A stretch of 64,000 nucleotides of DNA from Sulfurivermis fontis (GCF_004001245.1 NZ_AP018724.1:1170501-1234500), one strand, 5' to 3'; positions 20,846 through 28,315 are shown, counted from the stretch's first letter. Translations and numbers: made by a program. The notes: generated from the letters alone by a model not told the origin.

Positions 20846-21610
20846 TCAACCCATCTGCTTTTCGCGGATTTCATCCAGCGTCTTGCAGTCGATGCACAGG
20901 GTGGCGGTGGGACGCGCCTCCAGGCGGCGGATGCCGATCTCCACGCCGCAGGACTCGCAGTAGCCGTATTCGTCCTTGTCCAGCTTGTCCAGAGCCTCGT
21001 CGATCTTCTTGATCAGCTTGCGCTCGCGGTCACGGGTGCGCAGCTCCATGGTGAATTCGGATTCCTGCGTGGCGCGGTCGTTGGGGTCGGGGAAGTTGGC
21101 CGCCTCGTCCTGCATGTGATGCACGGTGCGGTCCACTTCTTCCATCAGTTCACGCTTCCAGGCGCGCAGGATGTCGCGGAAGTGATCCTTCATGGCATCA
21201 CTCATGTACTCCTCGCCCTTCTTCTCCTTGTAGGGGGTGAAGCCGCCGAAGCCCTCGGCGGAGGAGGTGGATTTCTCGGCCGCCGCGGCGGTCTTGCTGG
21301 CTGCGCTGCTCTTCATGGATGGGGTGCTTTTCTTGCTCGTTGTCGTTTTGGGTTCGGGGGCTTGCTTGGCCGCTTCAGTCTTTTTCGGCGCAGCGGGCTT
21401 TTTCTCGGCGACAGCTTTCTTGGCAGCAACGGGTTTTTTTGCCGCCGCGGGCTTCTTCTCGGCCGCAGCCTTCTTCGCCGGAGCAGGTTTCTTTTCCGGC
21501 GCGGCTTTCTTCGGCGCAGGCGCCTTCTTGGCCGGGGCCGCCTTCTTGGCAGTCGTCGCTTTCTTCGCGGGTGCGGTGGCCTTTTTGGCCGGCGCTTTCT
21601 TTGTCGGCAT
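20846..21610 (-). CDS. dksA: RNA polymerase-binding factor DksA with long Lys/Ala-rich N-tail
   Basis: 254 residues from the ATG at 21610 (AGGAG 8 nt upstream). The C half (about 125-254) is a full DksA: a coiled-coil region with [11 protein letters not shown], then the zinc finger CESC-x17-CIDC. It binds the RNA polymerase secondary channel and works with ppGpp. The first about 120 residues are unlike E. coli DksA (151 residues in total): repeats of AKK, PAKK and AAEKKPA, rich in Lys, Ala and Pro, similar in style to histone H1 or AlgP tails and probably disordered and DNA- or RNA-binding. Repetitive coding makes this region likely to vary in length. Confidence 0.92.
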   Translation of the reverse strand: MPTKKAPAKKATAPAKKATTAKKAAPAKKAPAPKKAAPEKKPAPAKKAAAEKKPAAAKKPVAAKKAVAEKKPAAPKKTEAAKQAPEPKTTTSKKSTPSMKSSAASKTAAAAEKSTSSAEGFGGFTPYKEKKGEEYMSDAMKDHFRDILRAWKRELMEEVDRTVHHMQDEAANFPDPNDRATQESEFTMELRTRDRERKLIKKIDEALDKLDKDEYGYCESCGVEIGIRRLEARPTATLCIDCKTLDEIREKQMG

Positions 21611-21797
21611 ACGCCTGTCTCCTGACTGAGCGCAAAAACAAGCCGGCATAAATACCAGAAAGGGTTCCCACCTGCAACCAAGGCAACGCGGCCATGGAGG
21701 GCGGGGGATGACCGATGGGCGATGTCGGGTTTATTTTCTCCCGGGCTCAGGTAAGCTATGCGGCCCCTCCGGAAAACAGCGATACCACAGGAACCCC

Positions 21798-22562
21798 ATG
21801 AGCGAGTTGCAAGCCCTGCTGTTCGATGTGGACGGCACCCTGGCCGATACCGAGCGCGACGGCCACCGTCCAGCCTTCAACCGTGCCTTTGCCGATGCCG
21901 GCCTGGACTGGGACTGGTCACCGGAACTGTATGGCGAACTGCTGGCCGTCACCGGCGGCAAGGAGCGTATCCGCTACTATCTGGACAAGTTCAACACCGG
22001 CTTCCGCTACGACGGCGACCTCGACGCCCTCATCGCCTCGCTGCACAAGGCCAAGACCGCCCATTACACCCGCATGCTGGCCGAAGGGGCCATTCCGCTG
22101 CGCCCCGGCGTCAAGCGGCTGATTGGGGAGGCCCGCGCCGCCGGCCTGCGCCTGGCCGTGGCCACCACCACCACGCCGGAAAACGTCACCGCCCTGCTCA
22201 GGCACGCCCTGCACCCGGATGCCGAGTCCTGGTTCGAGGTCATCGCCGCCGGCGACGTGGTCCCGGCCAAGAAGCCGGACCCGGGCATCTATCTGTATGC
22301 CATGGAAAAGATGGGCCTGACCCCGGCCCAGTGCATCGCCTTCGAGGACTCCCGCAACGGTATCCTCGCCTCCCGCGGTGCCGGCCTCGCCACCATCATC
22401 GCGGTCAACGGCTACACCCGCGACGACGACTTCACCGGCGCGGCTATCGTCGTCGACCACTGGGGGGAGCCGGATCAGCCGTTCACCGTGCTCCAGGGCG
22501 ATGCGGCGGGCCATGACCACCTGACCCTGGATCTGGTGCGGCAGTTGCACGCAAGGGGGTGA
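21798..22562 (+). CDS. cbbY: HAD phosphatase, CbbY family
   Basis: 254 residues. HAD motif I is FDVDGTLADTE at the N terminus (nucleophile and acid aspartates both in DVDGT). Motif II Thr lies in AVATTTTPEN, motif III Lys in PAKKPDPGIY, and motif IV is in AFEDSRNG. The close match of the ADTERDGHRPAFN stretch to CbbY from Calvin-cycle bacteria suggests dephosphorylation of xylulose-1,5-bisphosphate, a RuBisCO inhibitor. No other cbb gene is in the window, so autotrophy is only hinted. The start at 21798 has AGGAA 5 nt before it; the frame is open further up without a better start. Confidence 0.88.
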   Translation: MSELQALLFDVDGTLADTERDGHRPAFNRAFADAGLDWDWSPELYGELLAVTGGKERIRYYLDKFNTGFRYDGDLDALIASLHKAKTAHYTRMLAEGAIPLRPGVKRLIGEARAAGLRLAVATTTTPENVTALLRHALHPDAESWFEVIAAGDVVPAKKPDPGIYLYAMEKMGLTPAQCIAFEDSRNGILASRGAGLATIIAVNGYTRDDDFTGAAIVVDHWGEPDQPFTVLQGDAAGHDHLTLDLVRQLHARG

Positions 22563-22572
22563 CAACGGGCCG

Positions 22573-22596
22573 TAGGAGCGAATCGTATTCGCGATA
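22573..22596. repeat. REP-like palindrome, type B (GTAGGAGCGAATCGTATTCG)
   Basis: GCGAATCGTATTCGC is a hairpin-forming core in the gap between cbbY and the aminotransferase. A relative lies at about 28399-28420. Confidence 0.7.
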
Positions 22597-22636
22597 TGAT
22601 CCCTGACCGAAACTGAACCCAGGGAATCCCCGCCCC

Positions 22637-24358
22637 ATGACCGACACCCGCACACCCCGTCTCGCCCACCGCATGGCGGAAATCGAGTCCTTCCAGGTCA
22701 TGGACCTGCTGGCCCGCGCCCGCGAGCTGGAAGGGCTGGGGCGCGACATCGTCCACATGGAGATCGGCGAGCCGGACTTCCCGACGCCCGAGCCCATCAC
22801 CGCCGCCGCCCGGCGCGCCCTGGCCGAGGGCAAGACCCACTACACCCCGGCCCTGGGCCTGCCGGCCCTGCGCGAGGCCGTCGCCGGTTTCTACCGGCAG
22901 CGCTACGGCGTCGCTGTTTCCCCGGAGCGTATCGTCATCACCCCCGGCGCCTCCGGCGCTCTGCTGCTGGCCCTCGGCGTGCTGCTCAATCCGGGTGAGA
23001 AGGTGCTGCTGGCCGACCCGGGCTACCCCTGCAACCGCCACTTCGTGCGTTTCCTCGACGGCGCGGCACAGTCGGTGCCGGTCGATGCCGACACCGCCTG
23101 GCAACTGGCGCCGCGCCATATCGAACAGCACTGGGACAGCCAGACCGTCGCCGCCATGGTCGCCAGCCCCTCCAATCCCACCGGCACCCTGCTGGGGCGC
23201 GACGAACTGGCCGCCCTGGCCCGGGCCGTGGCGGAGCGGGGCGGTACCCTCATCGCCGACGAGATCTACCACGGCCTGACCTACCCCCTCCCGGCCTCCC
23301 CCACGAAGGTGGGGGAGGAGGTGGGCAGGCTCCCTCCCCATTCGATGGGGAGGGTTGGGGAGGGGGGCTGCGACAGGCACCCCCTCCCGGCCTCCCCCAC
23401 GAAGGTGGGGGAGGAGGACAGGCTCCCTCCCCATTCGATGGGGAGGGTTGGGGAGGGGGGCTGCGACAGGCACCCCCTCCCGGCCTCCCCCACGAAGGTG
23501 GGGGAGGAGGACAGGCTCCCTCCCCATTCGATGGGGAGGGTTGGGGAGGGGGGCTGCGACAGGCACCCCCTCCCGGCCTCCCCCACGAAGGTGGGGGAGG
23601 AGGGCAGGCTCCCTCCCCATTTGATGGGGAGGGTTGGGGAGGGGGGCTGCGACAGGCACCCCCTCCCGGTCTCCCCCACGAAGGTGGGTGAGGAGGTGGG
23701 CAGGCTCCCTCCCCATTTGATGGGGAGGGTTGGGGAGGGGGGCTGCGACAGGCACCCCCTCCCGGCCTCCCCCACGAAGGTGGGGGAGGAGAAATCTCCC
23801 TCCCCCTCGCAGGGGGAGGGCCGGGGAGGGGGCAACCGCGCCGCCTCCGCCCTGGAAGTGGCTGCGGATGCCTTCGTCATCAACAGCTTCTCCAAGTACT
23901 TCCAGATGACCGGCTGGCGCCTGGGCTGGCTGGTGGTGCCGGAGGGCTACGTGCGCGAAGTAGAAAAGCTGGCGCAGAACCTGTTCATCGCCCCGTCCAC
24001 CCCGGCCCAGTACGCCGCCCTGGCGGCCTTCAGCGACGAGACCCTGGCCATCCTCGAGGCGCGCCGCGCCGAGTTCCAGCGCCGCCGCGACTACCTCCTG
24101 CCGGCCCTGCGCGCACTGGGCTTCGACATCCCGCTGGTCCCGCAGGGCGCCTTCTATATATACGCCGACTGCAGCCGTCTCGCGGCGGACAGCCGGCAGT
24201 TCAGCCGCGACCTGCTGGAGCAGGCCGGCGTGGCCGTCACCCCCGGTGCGGATTTCGGCCGCCACCATCCCGAACGCTACCTGCGCTTTGCCTACACCAC
24301 CGACCTGTCCCGCCTGGAAGAGGGCGTCGAACGAATCCGTCGTTTCCTCGGTCACTGA
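22637..24358 (+). CDS. PLP-dependent class I/II aminotransferase with in-frame repeat insertion
   Basis: 573 residues, where relatives have about 390. The N part shows the fold-type I start (HMEIGEPDFPTP, about 41-52; SNPTG near 180; DEIYHG at 208-213, giving PLP contacts D208 and Y211). The catalytic lysine is K420 in NSFSKYFQMTGWRLG. In normal enzymes D and K are about 35 residues apart; here 212. The extra about 184 residues (217-400) are encoded by six palindromic repeat units (see 23285-23836), all in frame with no stop. The insertion point is a surface loop just after DEIYHG. The reading frame is intact end to end, so it is either a functional enzyme with a repeat loop or a recently interrupted gene. 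Substrate unknown. Confidence 0.8.
   Translation: MTDTRTPRLAHRMAEIESFQVMDLLARARELEGLGRDIVHMEIGEPDFPTPEPITAAARRALAEGKTHYTPALGLPALREAVAGFYRQRYGVAVSPERIVITPGASGALLLALGVLLNPGEKVLLADPGYPCNRHFVRFLDGAAQSVPVDADTAWQLAPRHIEQHWDSQTVAAMVASPSNPTGTLLGRDELAALARAVAERGGTLIADEIYHGLTYPLPASPTKVGEEVGRLPPHSMGRVGEGGCDRHPLPASPTKVGEEDRLPPHSMGRVGEGGCDRHPLPASPTKVGEEDRLPPHSMGRVGEGGCDRHPLPASPTKVGEEGRLPPHLMGRVGEGGCDRHPLPVSPTKVGEEVGRLPPHLMGRVGEGGCDRHPLPASPTKVGEEKSPSPSQGEGRGGGNRAASALEVAADAFVINSFSKYFQMTGWRLGWLVVPEGYVREVEKLAQNLFIAPSTPAQYAALAAFSDETLAILEARRAEFQRRRDYLLPALRALGFDIPLVPQGAFYIYADCSRLAADSRQFSRDLLEQAGVAVTPGADFGRHHPERYLRFAYTTDLSRLEEGVERIRRFLGH
23285..23836. repeat. Six GC-rich double-palindrome units inside the aminotransferase gene
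   Basis: Units of 93 or 96 bp, each a CTCCCCCACGAAGGTGGGGGAG-type hairpin followed by CTCCCTCCCCAT/ATGGGGAGGG and a GGCTGCGACAGGCACC linker. Units 1-5 are near-identical; unit 6 is divergent (CTCCCCCTCGCAGGGGGAGGG). Unit lengths are multiples of three, keeping the host frame; the translation cycles as PLPASPTKVGEE...GRVGEGGCDRH. It is the same family as the 48.2-49.4 kb array, with AAGGTG in place of GGTGTG in the loop. Confidence 0.92.
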
Positions 24359-24536
24359 TCCCTATCAGCCCTCACTCTGCGAGCGATAGCTGGACGTTCC
24401 GAGTGTCCGCCGCGGCGCAGAGCGTCACGCACTCCTTTCCCACACGGGGCGCTTCTGCGCACCTGCGCCCGCGACATACCGTCCATCCATGGACATAAAC
24501 GGGGCAACGATAACCCCGACGGCGAGCTGCGACGGG

Positions 24537-24565
24537 TTGTGCCATACCGTCGTGCGGACTAGAAT
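24537..24565 (+). promoter_or_regulatory. Candidate sigma-70 promoter of the Phd/PIN module
   Basis: TTGTGC, 17-bp spacer, TAGAAT, 34 nt upstream of the antitoxin ATG. The -10 is good, the -35 weak. The rest of the 24359-24599 gap holds a perfect palindrome GTCCAT-CC-ATGGAC at 24481-24494 and nothing else recognised. Confidence 0.4.
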
Positions 24566-24599
24566 CTGACTATCTAATTGGTCAAGTCTGGAGTTCGTC

Positions 24600-24848
24600 A
24601 TGGACAGCACCACCATCAGTATCGCCGATGCAAAGGCACGGCTCAGTGAGTTGGCCGAGCTTGCGGCCAGCGGGAAAACGGTCGTTATCACCAAACGCGG
24701 CAAGCCCGTGTTGCAGCTATCCCGGCCAGAACGCCCGCGGCAGCCCGTCGATGTGAAGGTATTGCGTCAGTTAACGGCCGGATTGCCGCAGCAACCCGAC
24801 GATGCGAGCAGTTTTGTGCGCCGGATGCGTGATGAGGCGCGCTATTGA
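24600..24848 (+). CDS. Type II antitoxin, Phd/YefM family
   Basis: 82 residues. N-terminal DNA-binding fold ISIADAKARLSELAELAASG with KTVVITKRGKPVLQL, typical of Phd/YefM. The acidic/aromatic C tail should wrap the toxin. Its TGA overlaps the toxin ATG by one base. Likely represses its own operon from the promoter upstream. Confidence 0.85.
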   Translation: MDSTTISIADAKARLSELAELAASGKTVVITKRGKPVLQLSRPERPRQPVDVKVLRQLTAGLPQQPDDASSFVRRMRDEARY

Positions 24849-25270
24849 TGCTTTATCTCGATACCAGCCTGCTAGTGGCCGCATTCACCAACGAGGTGCG
24901 GACCAGGGAAATGCAGGATTGGCTCGCTGCCCAGCCGCCGGAGCAGCTTGTCATCAGCGACTGGGTTATCACTGAGTTCTCCGGCGCCTTGTCGCTCAAG
25001 GTTAGAGTCGGCCACTTGTCTTCCGCTCAACGGGCGGAGGTGCTGGCAGCGTTTACCGCCATGACCGAGGCATCGTTTACCATCCTGCCGGTATCGCGCC
25101 TTGAGTTCCAAATGGCGGCCCGATTTGCCGATCAGCACTCGACAGGGCTGCGTTCCGGCGACGCTCTGCACCTCGCTGTCGCGTCAGCCCATGGTGCTCG
25201 GTTGTGCTCTCTGGACCGTATGCTGGTGAGTGCGGCAGAAGCCTTGGGTGTCAGTGCTGTTCTGCTATAG
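24848..25270 (+). CDS. PIN-domain toxin, VapC-type ribonuclease
   Basis: 140 residues. PIN acidic residues visible: D5 in MLYLDTS, E40 region in VITEFSGAL, D in SGDALHLAVA and D in SLDRML. These coordinate Mg2+ for RNA cleavage, in relatives of initiator tRNA or rRNA. The start is the ATG at 24848, overlapping the antitoxin stop (TGATG); the frame extends only 3 nt further, to a TTG. Looks intact, so the module is probably active. Confidence 0.85.
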   Translation: MLYLDTSLLVAAFTNEVRTREMQDWLAAQPPEQLVISDWVITEFSGALSLKVRVGHLSSAQRAEVLAAFTAMTEASFTILPVSRLEFQMAARFADQHSTGLRSGDALHLAVASAHGARLCSLDRMLVSAAEALGVSAVLL

Positions 25271-25320
25271 CCCCTGCAGGATATTGCTGCCACGTTCCAT
25301 CCCGCTTTCCTTAACAGCAA

Positions 25321-25533
25321 TTCCTCTCGGACCCTGAGCGCTACGGGAGTGCCGAGCGCTTCCTCCAGCAGGCCATTGAGGACTCCTTCGATAGGGGCAG
25401 CCATATCGTGGCCGATGAGGGGCTGGGAACGGTGGAGCAGGGGCGTGATATCCCGCAATGCGGCATCTATCTCAGACACCTGTTCGCCGAGAGGACTCGG
25501 CTATTACCGTATGGAAGTTGCTTGAACCCCTGA
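25321..25533 (+). pseudogene. Relic of a HepT/DUF86 toxin gene
   Basis: In one plus frame the sequence reads ERFLQQAIEDSFDRGSHIVADEGLGTVEQGRDIP, much like the middle of HepT-family proteins (an ...QxAIxxxxDxxxHIVA core). It lacks a start, the R-x4-H-x-Y catalytic motif and its normal C terminus, and ends at a TGA at 25531. It directly follows the PIN toxin. Assigned on pattern only; a profile search against DUF86 would settle it. Confidence 0.45.
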
Positions 25534-25548
25534 TCCCAGCCGCTTTCC

Positions 25549-25577
25549 TTGACTTACCCCACGTAAAATCATGTAAT
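25549..25577 (+). promoter_or_regulatory. Sigma-70 promoter of the marR-mntA-hepT operon
   Basis: TTGACT, exactly 17 bp, TGTAAT: 5 of 6 consensus bases in both boxes. Transcription should start near 25585, 24 nt before the marR ATG. Confidence 0.7.
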
Positions 25578-25587
25578 ACGCCAACTT

Positions 25588-25604
25588 TGTTCAACGTCTG
25601 AACA
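25588..25604. promoter_or_regulatory. Palindromic operator TGTTCA-N5-TGAACA before marR
   Basis: Perfect 17-bp palindrome TGTTCA-ACGTC-TGAACA between the promoter and the marR start codon, overlapping the transcription start. The position fits autorepression by the MarR-like product. Confidence 0.6.
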
Positions 25605-25608
25605 CGGA

Positions 25609-25971
25609 ATGCTCGACGAAGCCACCCATTACCGGCTCCTCAAACTCCTGCAGGACAATCCGGAACTGACCCAGCGCGAGCTGGCCGAGGCCGCCGGCAT
25701 CAGCCTGGGCAAGGTCAACTATTGCCTCAAGGCGCTCATCGCCAAGGGTCTGATCAAGGCGGCGAACTTCCGCAACAATCCCAACAAGAAGGCCTACGCC
25801 TACCTGCTGACCCCCAAGGGCATTGAAGAAAAGGCGCGCATCACGCTGCGCTTCCTGCAGCGCAAACAGCGGGAATACGATGCCATCAAACAGGAACTGG
25901 CCGAACTGCAACGGGAGGCGAGGGAACTGGCGCTTCCTCACGACAGCCAACTGGCCGGAGGGGATGCCTGA
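25609..25971 (+). CDS. MarR family EPS-associated transcriptional regulator
   Basis: 120 residues: winged HTH (about 8-70: [31 protein letters not shown]) then a long helix rich in Arg, Glu and Gln for dimerization (75-115). The pattern matches the MarR_EPS subfamily (TIGR04176-type), regularly found at the edge of exopolysaccharide clusters, as here, 1.7 kb upstream of cysC. Its stop overlaps the mntA start (TGATG). It probably controls its own operon through the palindrome at 25588 and perhaps the polysaccharide genes. Confidence 0.85.
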   Translation: MLDEATHYRLLKLLQDNPELTQRELAEAAGISLGKVNYCLKALIAKGLIKAANFRNNPNKKAYAYLLTPKGIEEKARITLRFLQRKQREYDAIKQELAELQREARELALPHDSQLAGGDA

Positions 25972-26360
25972 TGGGCCACGAGCAACTGACACAAGTACTG
26001 TCGGCCGATCCCACGCTGCGCCTGGCCATCCTGTTTGGCTCAGTTGCCTCAGGAGAAGTGCGTCCCGACAGCGACATCGACATTGCCATCGCTGGTGATA
26101 CCCCGCTGACCGCACAGGCCAAGCTGGCGCTGATAGAGACAATCGCGCAGCACACCGGGCGCCCCGTTGATTTGGTTGATCTGCGAACTGCGGGAGAACC
26201 TCTGCTGGGGCAGATCCTGCGCAAAGGTGTCCGCCTGGTCATGCGCGACTCCCGTCTGCTGGCCAAATTGATCAGTCATCACCTCATGGAAACAGAAGAC
26301 TTTCTTCCTTATCGGCGCCGGATTCTGGAAAAGAGGAGACAGGCATGGATAGGGAAATAA
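25971..26360 (+). CDS. mntA: MntA-type nucleotidyltransferase antitoxin
   Basis: 129 residues. The minimal nucleotidyltransferase signature GS-x10-D-x-D is complete (GSVASGEVRPDSDID near residues 23-37). In the MntA/HepT system, MntA AMPylates the HepT toxin to neutralize it. It overlaps hepT by 16 nt and marR by 1 nt, so all three genes are co-translated. Unusual context: a toxin-antitoxin pair tied to an EPS regulator. Confidence 0.85.
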   Translation: MGHEQLTQVLSADPTLRLAILFGSVASGEVRPDSDIDIAIAGDTPLTAQAKLALIETIAQHTGRPVDLVDLRTAGEPLLGQILRKGVRLVMRDSRLLAKLISHHLMETEDFLPYRRRILEKRRQAWIGK

Positions 26361-26764
26361 TTGTGGAAAAATTGGAGGCCCTGCGGTATTGCGTGCAGCG
26401 CCTCAGAACAAAATGCCCGGAAGGGGCAGAGGCATTGCAGCACGATGCCGACATCCAGGACATCGTGGCAATGAATCTGGCCCGTGCAGTGCAGTTGTGT
26501 GTAGACATTGCGACGCACATCGTCGCAGATAGCAGCGCACCAGCCCCCAACACCATGGCTGAATCATTCGGTGTCTTGCGCCAGCTTGGCTATCTGTCCG
26601 AGGAAATCACCAACAACATGAAGAAAGCCGTTGGTTTCAGAAATATTGCTGTCCATGCCTATGACAATATCGATTGGAACGTCGTGCATGAAATATGCAG
26701 CCATCGCCTGGCTGATTTTGAGCAGTTTGCGGCAGCCATACAGTGGGTTATGGATAAGGAATGA
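26345..26764 (+). CDS. hepT: HepT-type toxin, HEPN ribonuclease
   Basis: 139 residues, all helical. The HEPN catalytic motif R-x4-H-x-Y is present as RNIAVHAY near residue 99-106, so it should be an active RNase. Partner antitoxin MntA is encoded upstream with a 16-nt overlap. Its stop codon lies 5 bp before a MITE inserted at TTAA. Confidence 0.85.
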   Translation: MDREIIVEKLEALRYCVQRLRTKCPEGAEALQHDADIQDIVAMNLARAVQLCVDIATHIVADSSAPAPNTMAESFGVLRQLGYLSEEITNNMKKAVGFRNIAVHAYDNIDWNVVHEICSHRLADFEQFAAAIQWVMDKE

Positions 26765-26769
26765 ATTAA

Positions 26770-26974
26770 GGAAGCTCTGAACAAGTTCAGAGCTTCCGCG
26801 GCACAGGGACGTGCCGCCATTTTTCAACGACGATAAGTCGTTGAAAAATGAAGCCAAGCGAAAATCACACTTTTCGTTTGGCGTGGTTTTGTCCACGGAT
26901 GGACTTATGTCGCGCAGCCCAGGGAGGGGCGGGAGCGACCTGAGAAGTCCAGGATGGACTTATTCAGACCTTCC
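26770..26974. mobile_element. IS5-like MITE, copy 1 (205 bp)
   Basis: Non-coding element with inverted ends GGAAGCTCTGAACAAGT and ACTTATTCAGACCTTCC, flanked by TTAA on both sides (26766-26769, 26975-26978). The GGAAG-ends and a YTAR-type 4-bp duplication are hallmarks of the IS5 subgroup. Internal sequence includes two hairpins: CAACGACGATAAGTCGTTG, and AGCGAAAA...TTTTCG. It is 52 bp longer than copy 2 (53713-53865) owing to extra sequence around 26890-26940. Degenerate end sequences continue at 27011-27056. Confidence 0.85.
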
Positions 26975-27010
26975 TTAAGTAAGCGCCCGGCTCTGACGGG
27001 CGATACGGCA

Positions 27011-27056
27011 TAAGGAAACTCTGAGGAAGCTCTGAATAAGTTCAGACCTTCCCTGA
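27011..27056. repeat. Degenerate MITE ends
   Basis: AAGGAAACTCTGAGGAAGCTCTGAATAAGTTCAGACCTTCC-type sequence (46 bp in all): two left-end words followed by a right end with no interior. Remnant of one or more MITE insertions next to copy 1. Confidence 0.65.
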
Positions 27057-27059
27057 TTG

Positions 27060-27134
27060 GAACTCATCTCAAAACACTCCCTCCCCACTTTGTGGGGAGG
27101 GCTGGGGAGGGGGCAGGAGCGGCTCCGCCGCGAT
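27060..27134. repeat. 75-bp direct repeat, left copy
   Basis: Starts GAACTCATCTCAAAACACTC, contains the CCCACTTTGTGGGGAGGG palindrome and ends in the type C REP GGAGCGGCTCCGCCGCGAT. It matches 27559-27633 at 72 of 75 positions, 499 bp apart. The two copies bracket the nucleotidyltransferase gene and its truncated partner. Confidence 0.9.
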
Positions 27135-27151
27135 GAACACCCAGGAAAATT

Positions 27152-27457
27152 GTGACGGCACAACATAGCGCAATGCGACTGACGAACCAACAAGCCGAGC
27201 TTATTCGAAACAGCATTCGCAGATATTTCGGTGCGAATGCCAAGGTATGGTTGTTTGGATCGCGCATCGACGATAGCCGTAGGGGGGGCGATGTTGACCT
27301 GTACATCGAGCCTGAGCACACGGACCTTACCTCCGAGTTGAAATGCAAAATCAACCTGGAAGATGAGCTTGATTTGCACGTGGACCTCGTGATCAATCAG
27401 GCCGGCAAGGAAGAGCCGATATACAGAATTGCGAAACAGGAAGGGGTACGCCTGTGA
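27152..27457 (+). CDS. MNT-type nucleotidyltransferase domain protein (orphan antitoxin-like)
   Basis: 101 residues from a GTG with AGGA 6 nt upstream. The signature is FGSRIDDSRRGGDVDL near residues 35-50: the nucleotidyltransferase G-S...D-x-D motif with 9 residues between. Size and motif resemble antitoxins of nucleotidyltransferase/HEPN-type pairs. Its TGA overlaps a GTG of a second gene (GTGA) that breaks off after 33 codons, so the partner is lost. Flanked by 75-bp direct repeats. Confidence 0.78.
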   Translation: MTAQHSAMRLTNQQAELIRNSIRRYFGANAKVWLFGSRIDDSRRGGDVDLYIEPEHTDLTSELKCKINLEDELDLHVDLVINQAGKEEPIYRIAKQEGVRL

Positions 27458-27555
27458 CAGAGCATATTCGCCTGATTCGGAAGAAGCTCGAACATCTGCG
27501 CAAGATGGCTAACAGGCTTTGTAGGAACCCCGCTCTGCCGGGCGATGCGGCCTAA
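27454..27555 (+). pseudogene. Truncated partner gene of the nucleotidyltransferase
   Basis: Starts GTG at 27454 in the 4-nt overlap GTGA and reads VTEHIRLIRKKLEHLRKMANRLC, a plausible helical N terminus, before running into a REP sequence (GTAGGAACCCCGCTCTGCCGGG, from 27521) and stopping at TAA 27553-27555. The overlap shows it was once a coupled toxin-like gene; the insertion removed the rest. Confidence 0.6.
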
Positions 27556-27558
27556 CTA

Positions 27559-27633
27559 GAACCCATCTCAAAACACTCCCGCCCCACTTTGTGGGGAGGG
27601 TTGGGGAGGGGGCAGGAGCGGCTCCGCCGCGAT
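27559..27633. repeat. 75-bp direct repeat, right copy
   Basis: Second copy of the 27060-27134 repeat, 3 mismatches. Each copy is preceded by a GCTCTGNCGGGCGATNCGGC REP (about 26990-27009 and 27531-27551), so the repeated block is longer than 75 bp when gaps are allowed. Confidence 0.9.
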
Positions 27634-27686
27634 AACGCGTAGGGTACGCACCGCGCACCAAAGATTACGACTGTGCAAGGAAACAA

Positions 27687-28307
27687 ATGAACAAGCAGAG
27701 CGCCCCAAGCGACGTGGAAGTGGTCTGGCACCACGCCACGGTAACCCGGCAGCGCCGCGAACAACTCAACGGCCACAAGGCCGCCGTCGTCTGGTTCACC
27801 GGCCTGTCCGGCGCCGGCAAGTCCACCCTGGCCCATGCCGTGGAAGAGGAACTGCACCGTGCCGGCTGCCGCACCTTCGTCTTAGACGGCGACAACGTGC
27901 GTCACGGCCTGTGTTCAGACCTGACGTTTTCCATCGAGGATCGTCACGAAAACATCCGCCGTGTCGGCGAAATGGCCAAGCTGTTCGTCGAGGCCGGCGT
28001 CATCGCACTGACCGCCTTCATCTCCCCGCTGCGCGCCGACCGTGAACGGGTGCGCCGTCTCCTCGGCGATGCCGATTTCATCGAGATATATGCACAATGC
28101 CCGCTCGCCGTTTGCGAGTCCCGCGACGTCAAAGGCATGTACCAAAAGGCGCGCGCTGGCGTCATCAAGGAATTCACCGGCATCTCTTCGCCTTACGAAG
28201 AGCCGGTGCAGCCCGACCTCGTCGTCAAAACCGGCGAGGAAACGCTGGATGAAAGCGTGAAGAAGGTGATGGCATTACTGCGCCAGCGCGCCGTGATAAC
28301 AGCATGA
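27687..28307 (+). CDS. cysC: Adenylylsulfate (APS) kinase
   Basis: 206 residues. Makes PAPS from APS and ATP. Walker A is GLSGAGKST (about 40-48), followed by the family stretches [11 protein letters not shown] (about 71-81), [13 protein letters not shown] and [14 protein letters not shown]. Stand-alone, not fused to CysN, and no other sulfate-assimilation gene is near. It opens the polysaccharide locus that also holds a sulfotransferase-like gene, so PAPS may serve as sulfate donor for the polymer. The 130 bp upstream contains the right copy of the direct repeat and a REP. Confidence 0.95.
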   Translation: MNKQSAPSDVEVVWHHATVTRQRREQLNGHKAAVVWFTGLSGAGKSTLAHAVEEELHRAGCRTFVLDGDNVRHGLCSDLTFSIEDRHENIRRVGEMAKLFVEAGVIALTAFISPLRADRERVRRLLGDADFIEIYAQCPLAVCESRDVKGMYQKARAGVIKEFTGISSPYEEPVQPDLVVKTGEETLDESVKKVMALLRQRAVITA

Positions 28308-28315
28308 TTCGTAGG

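Noticed and set aside
23285-23836. CRISPR array reading of the regular repeats in the aminotransferase
   Set aside because: No unique spacers; the whole unit is repeated and palindromic, and no cas gene is near.
25132-25479. 115-residue minus-strand frame behind the PIN toxin
   Set aside because: Overlaps the toxin antisense, and the opposite strand carries the HepT-like relic, which explains the region better.
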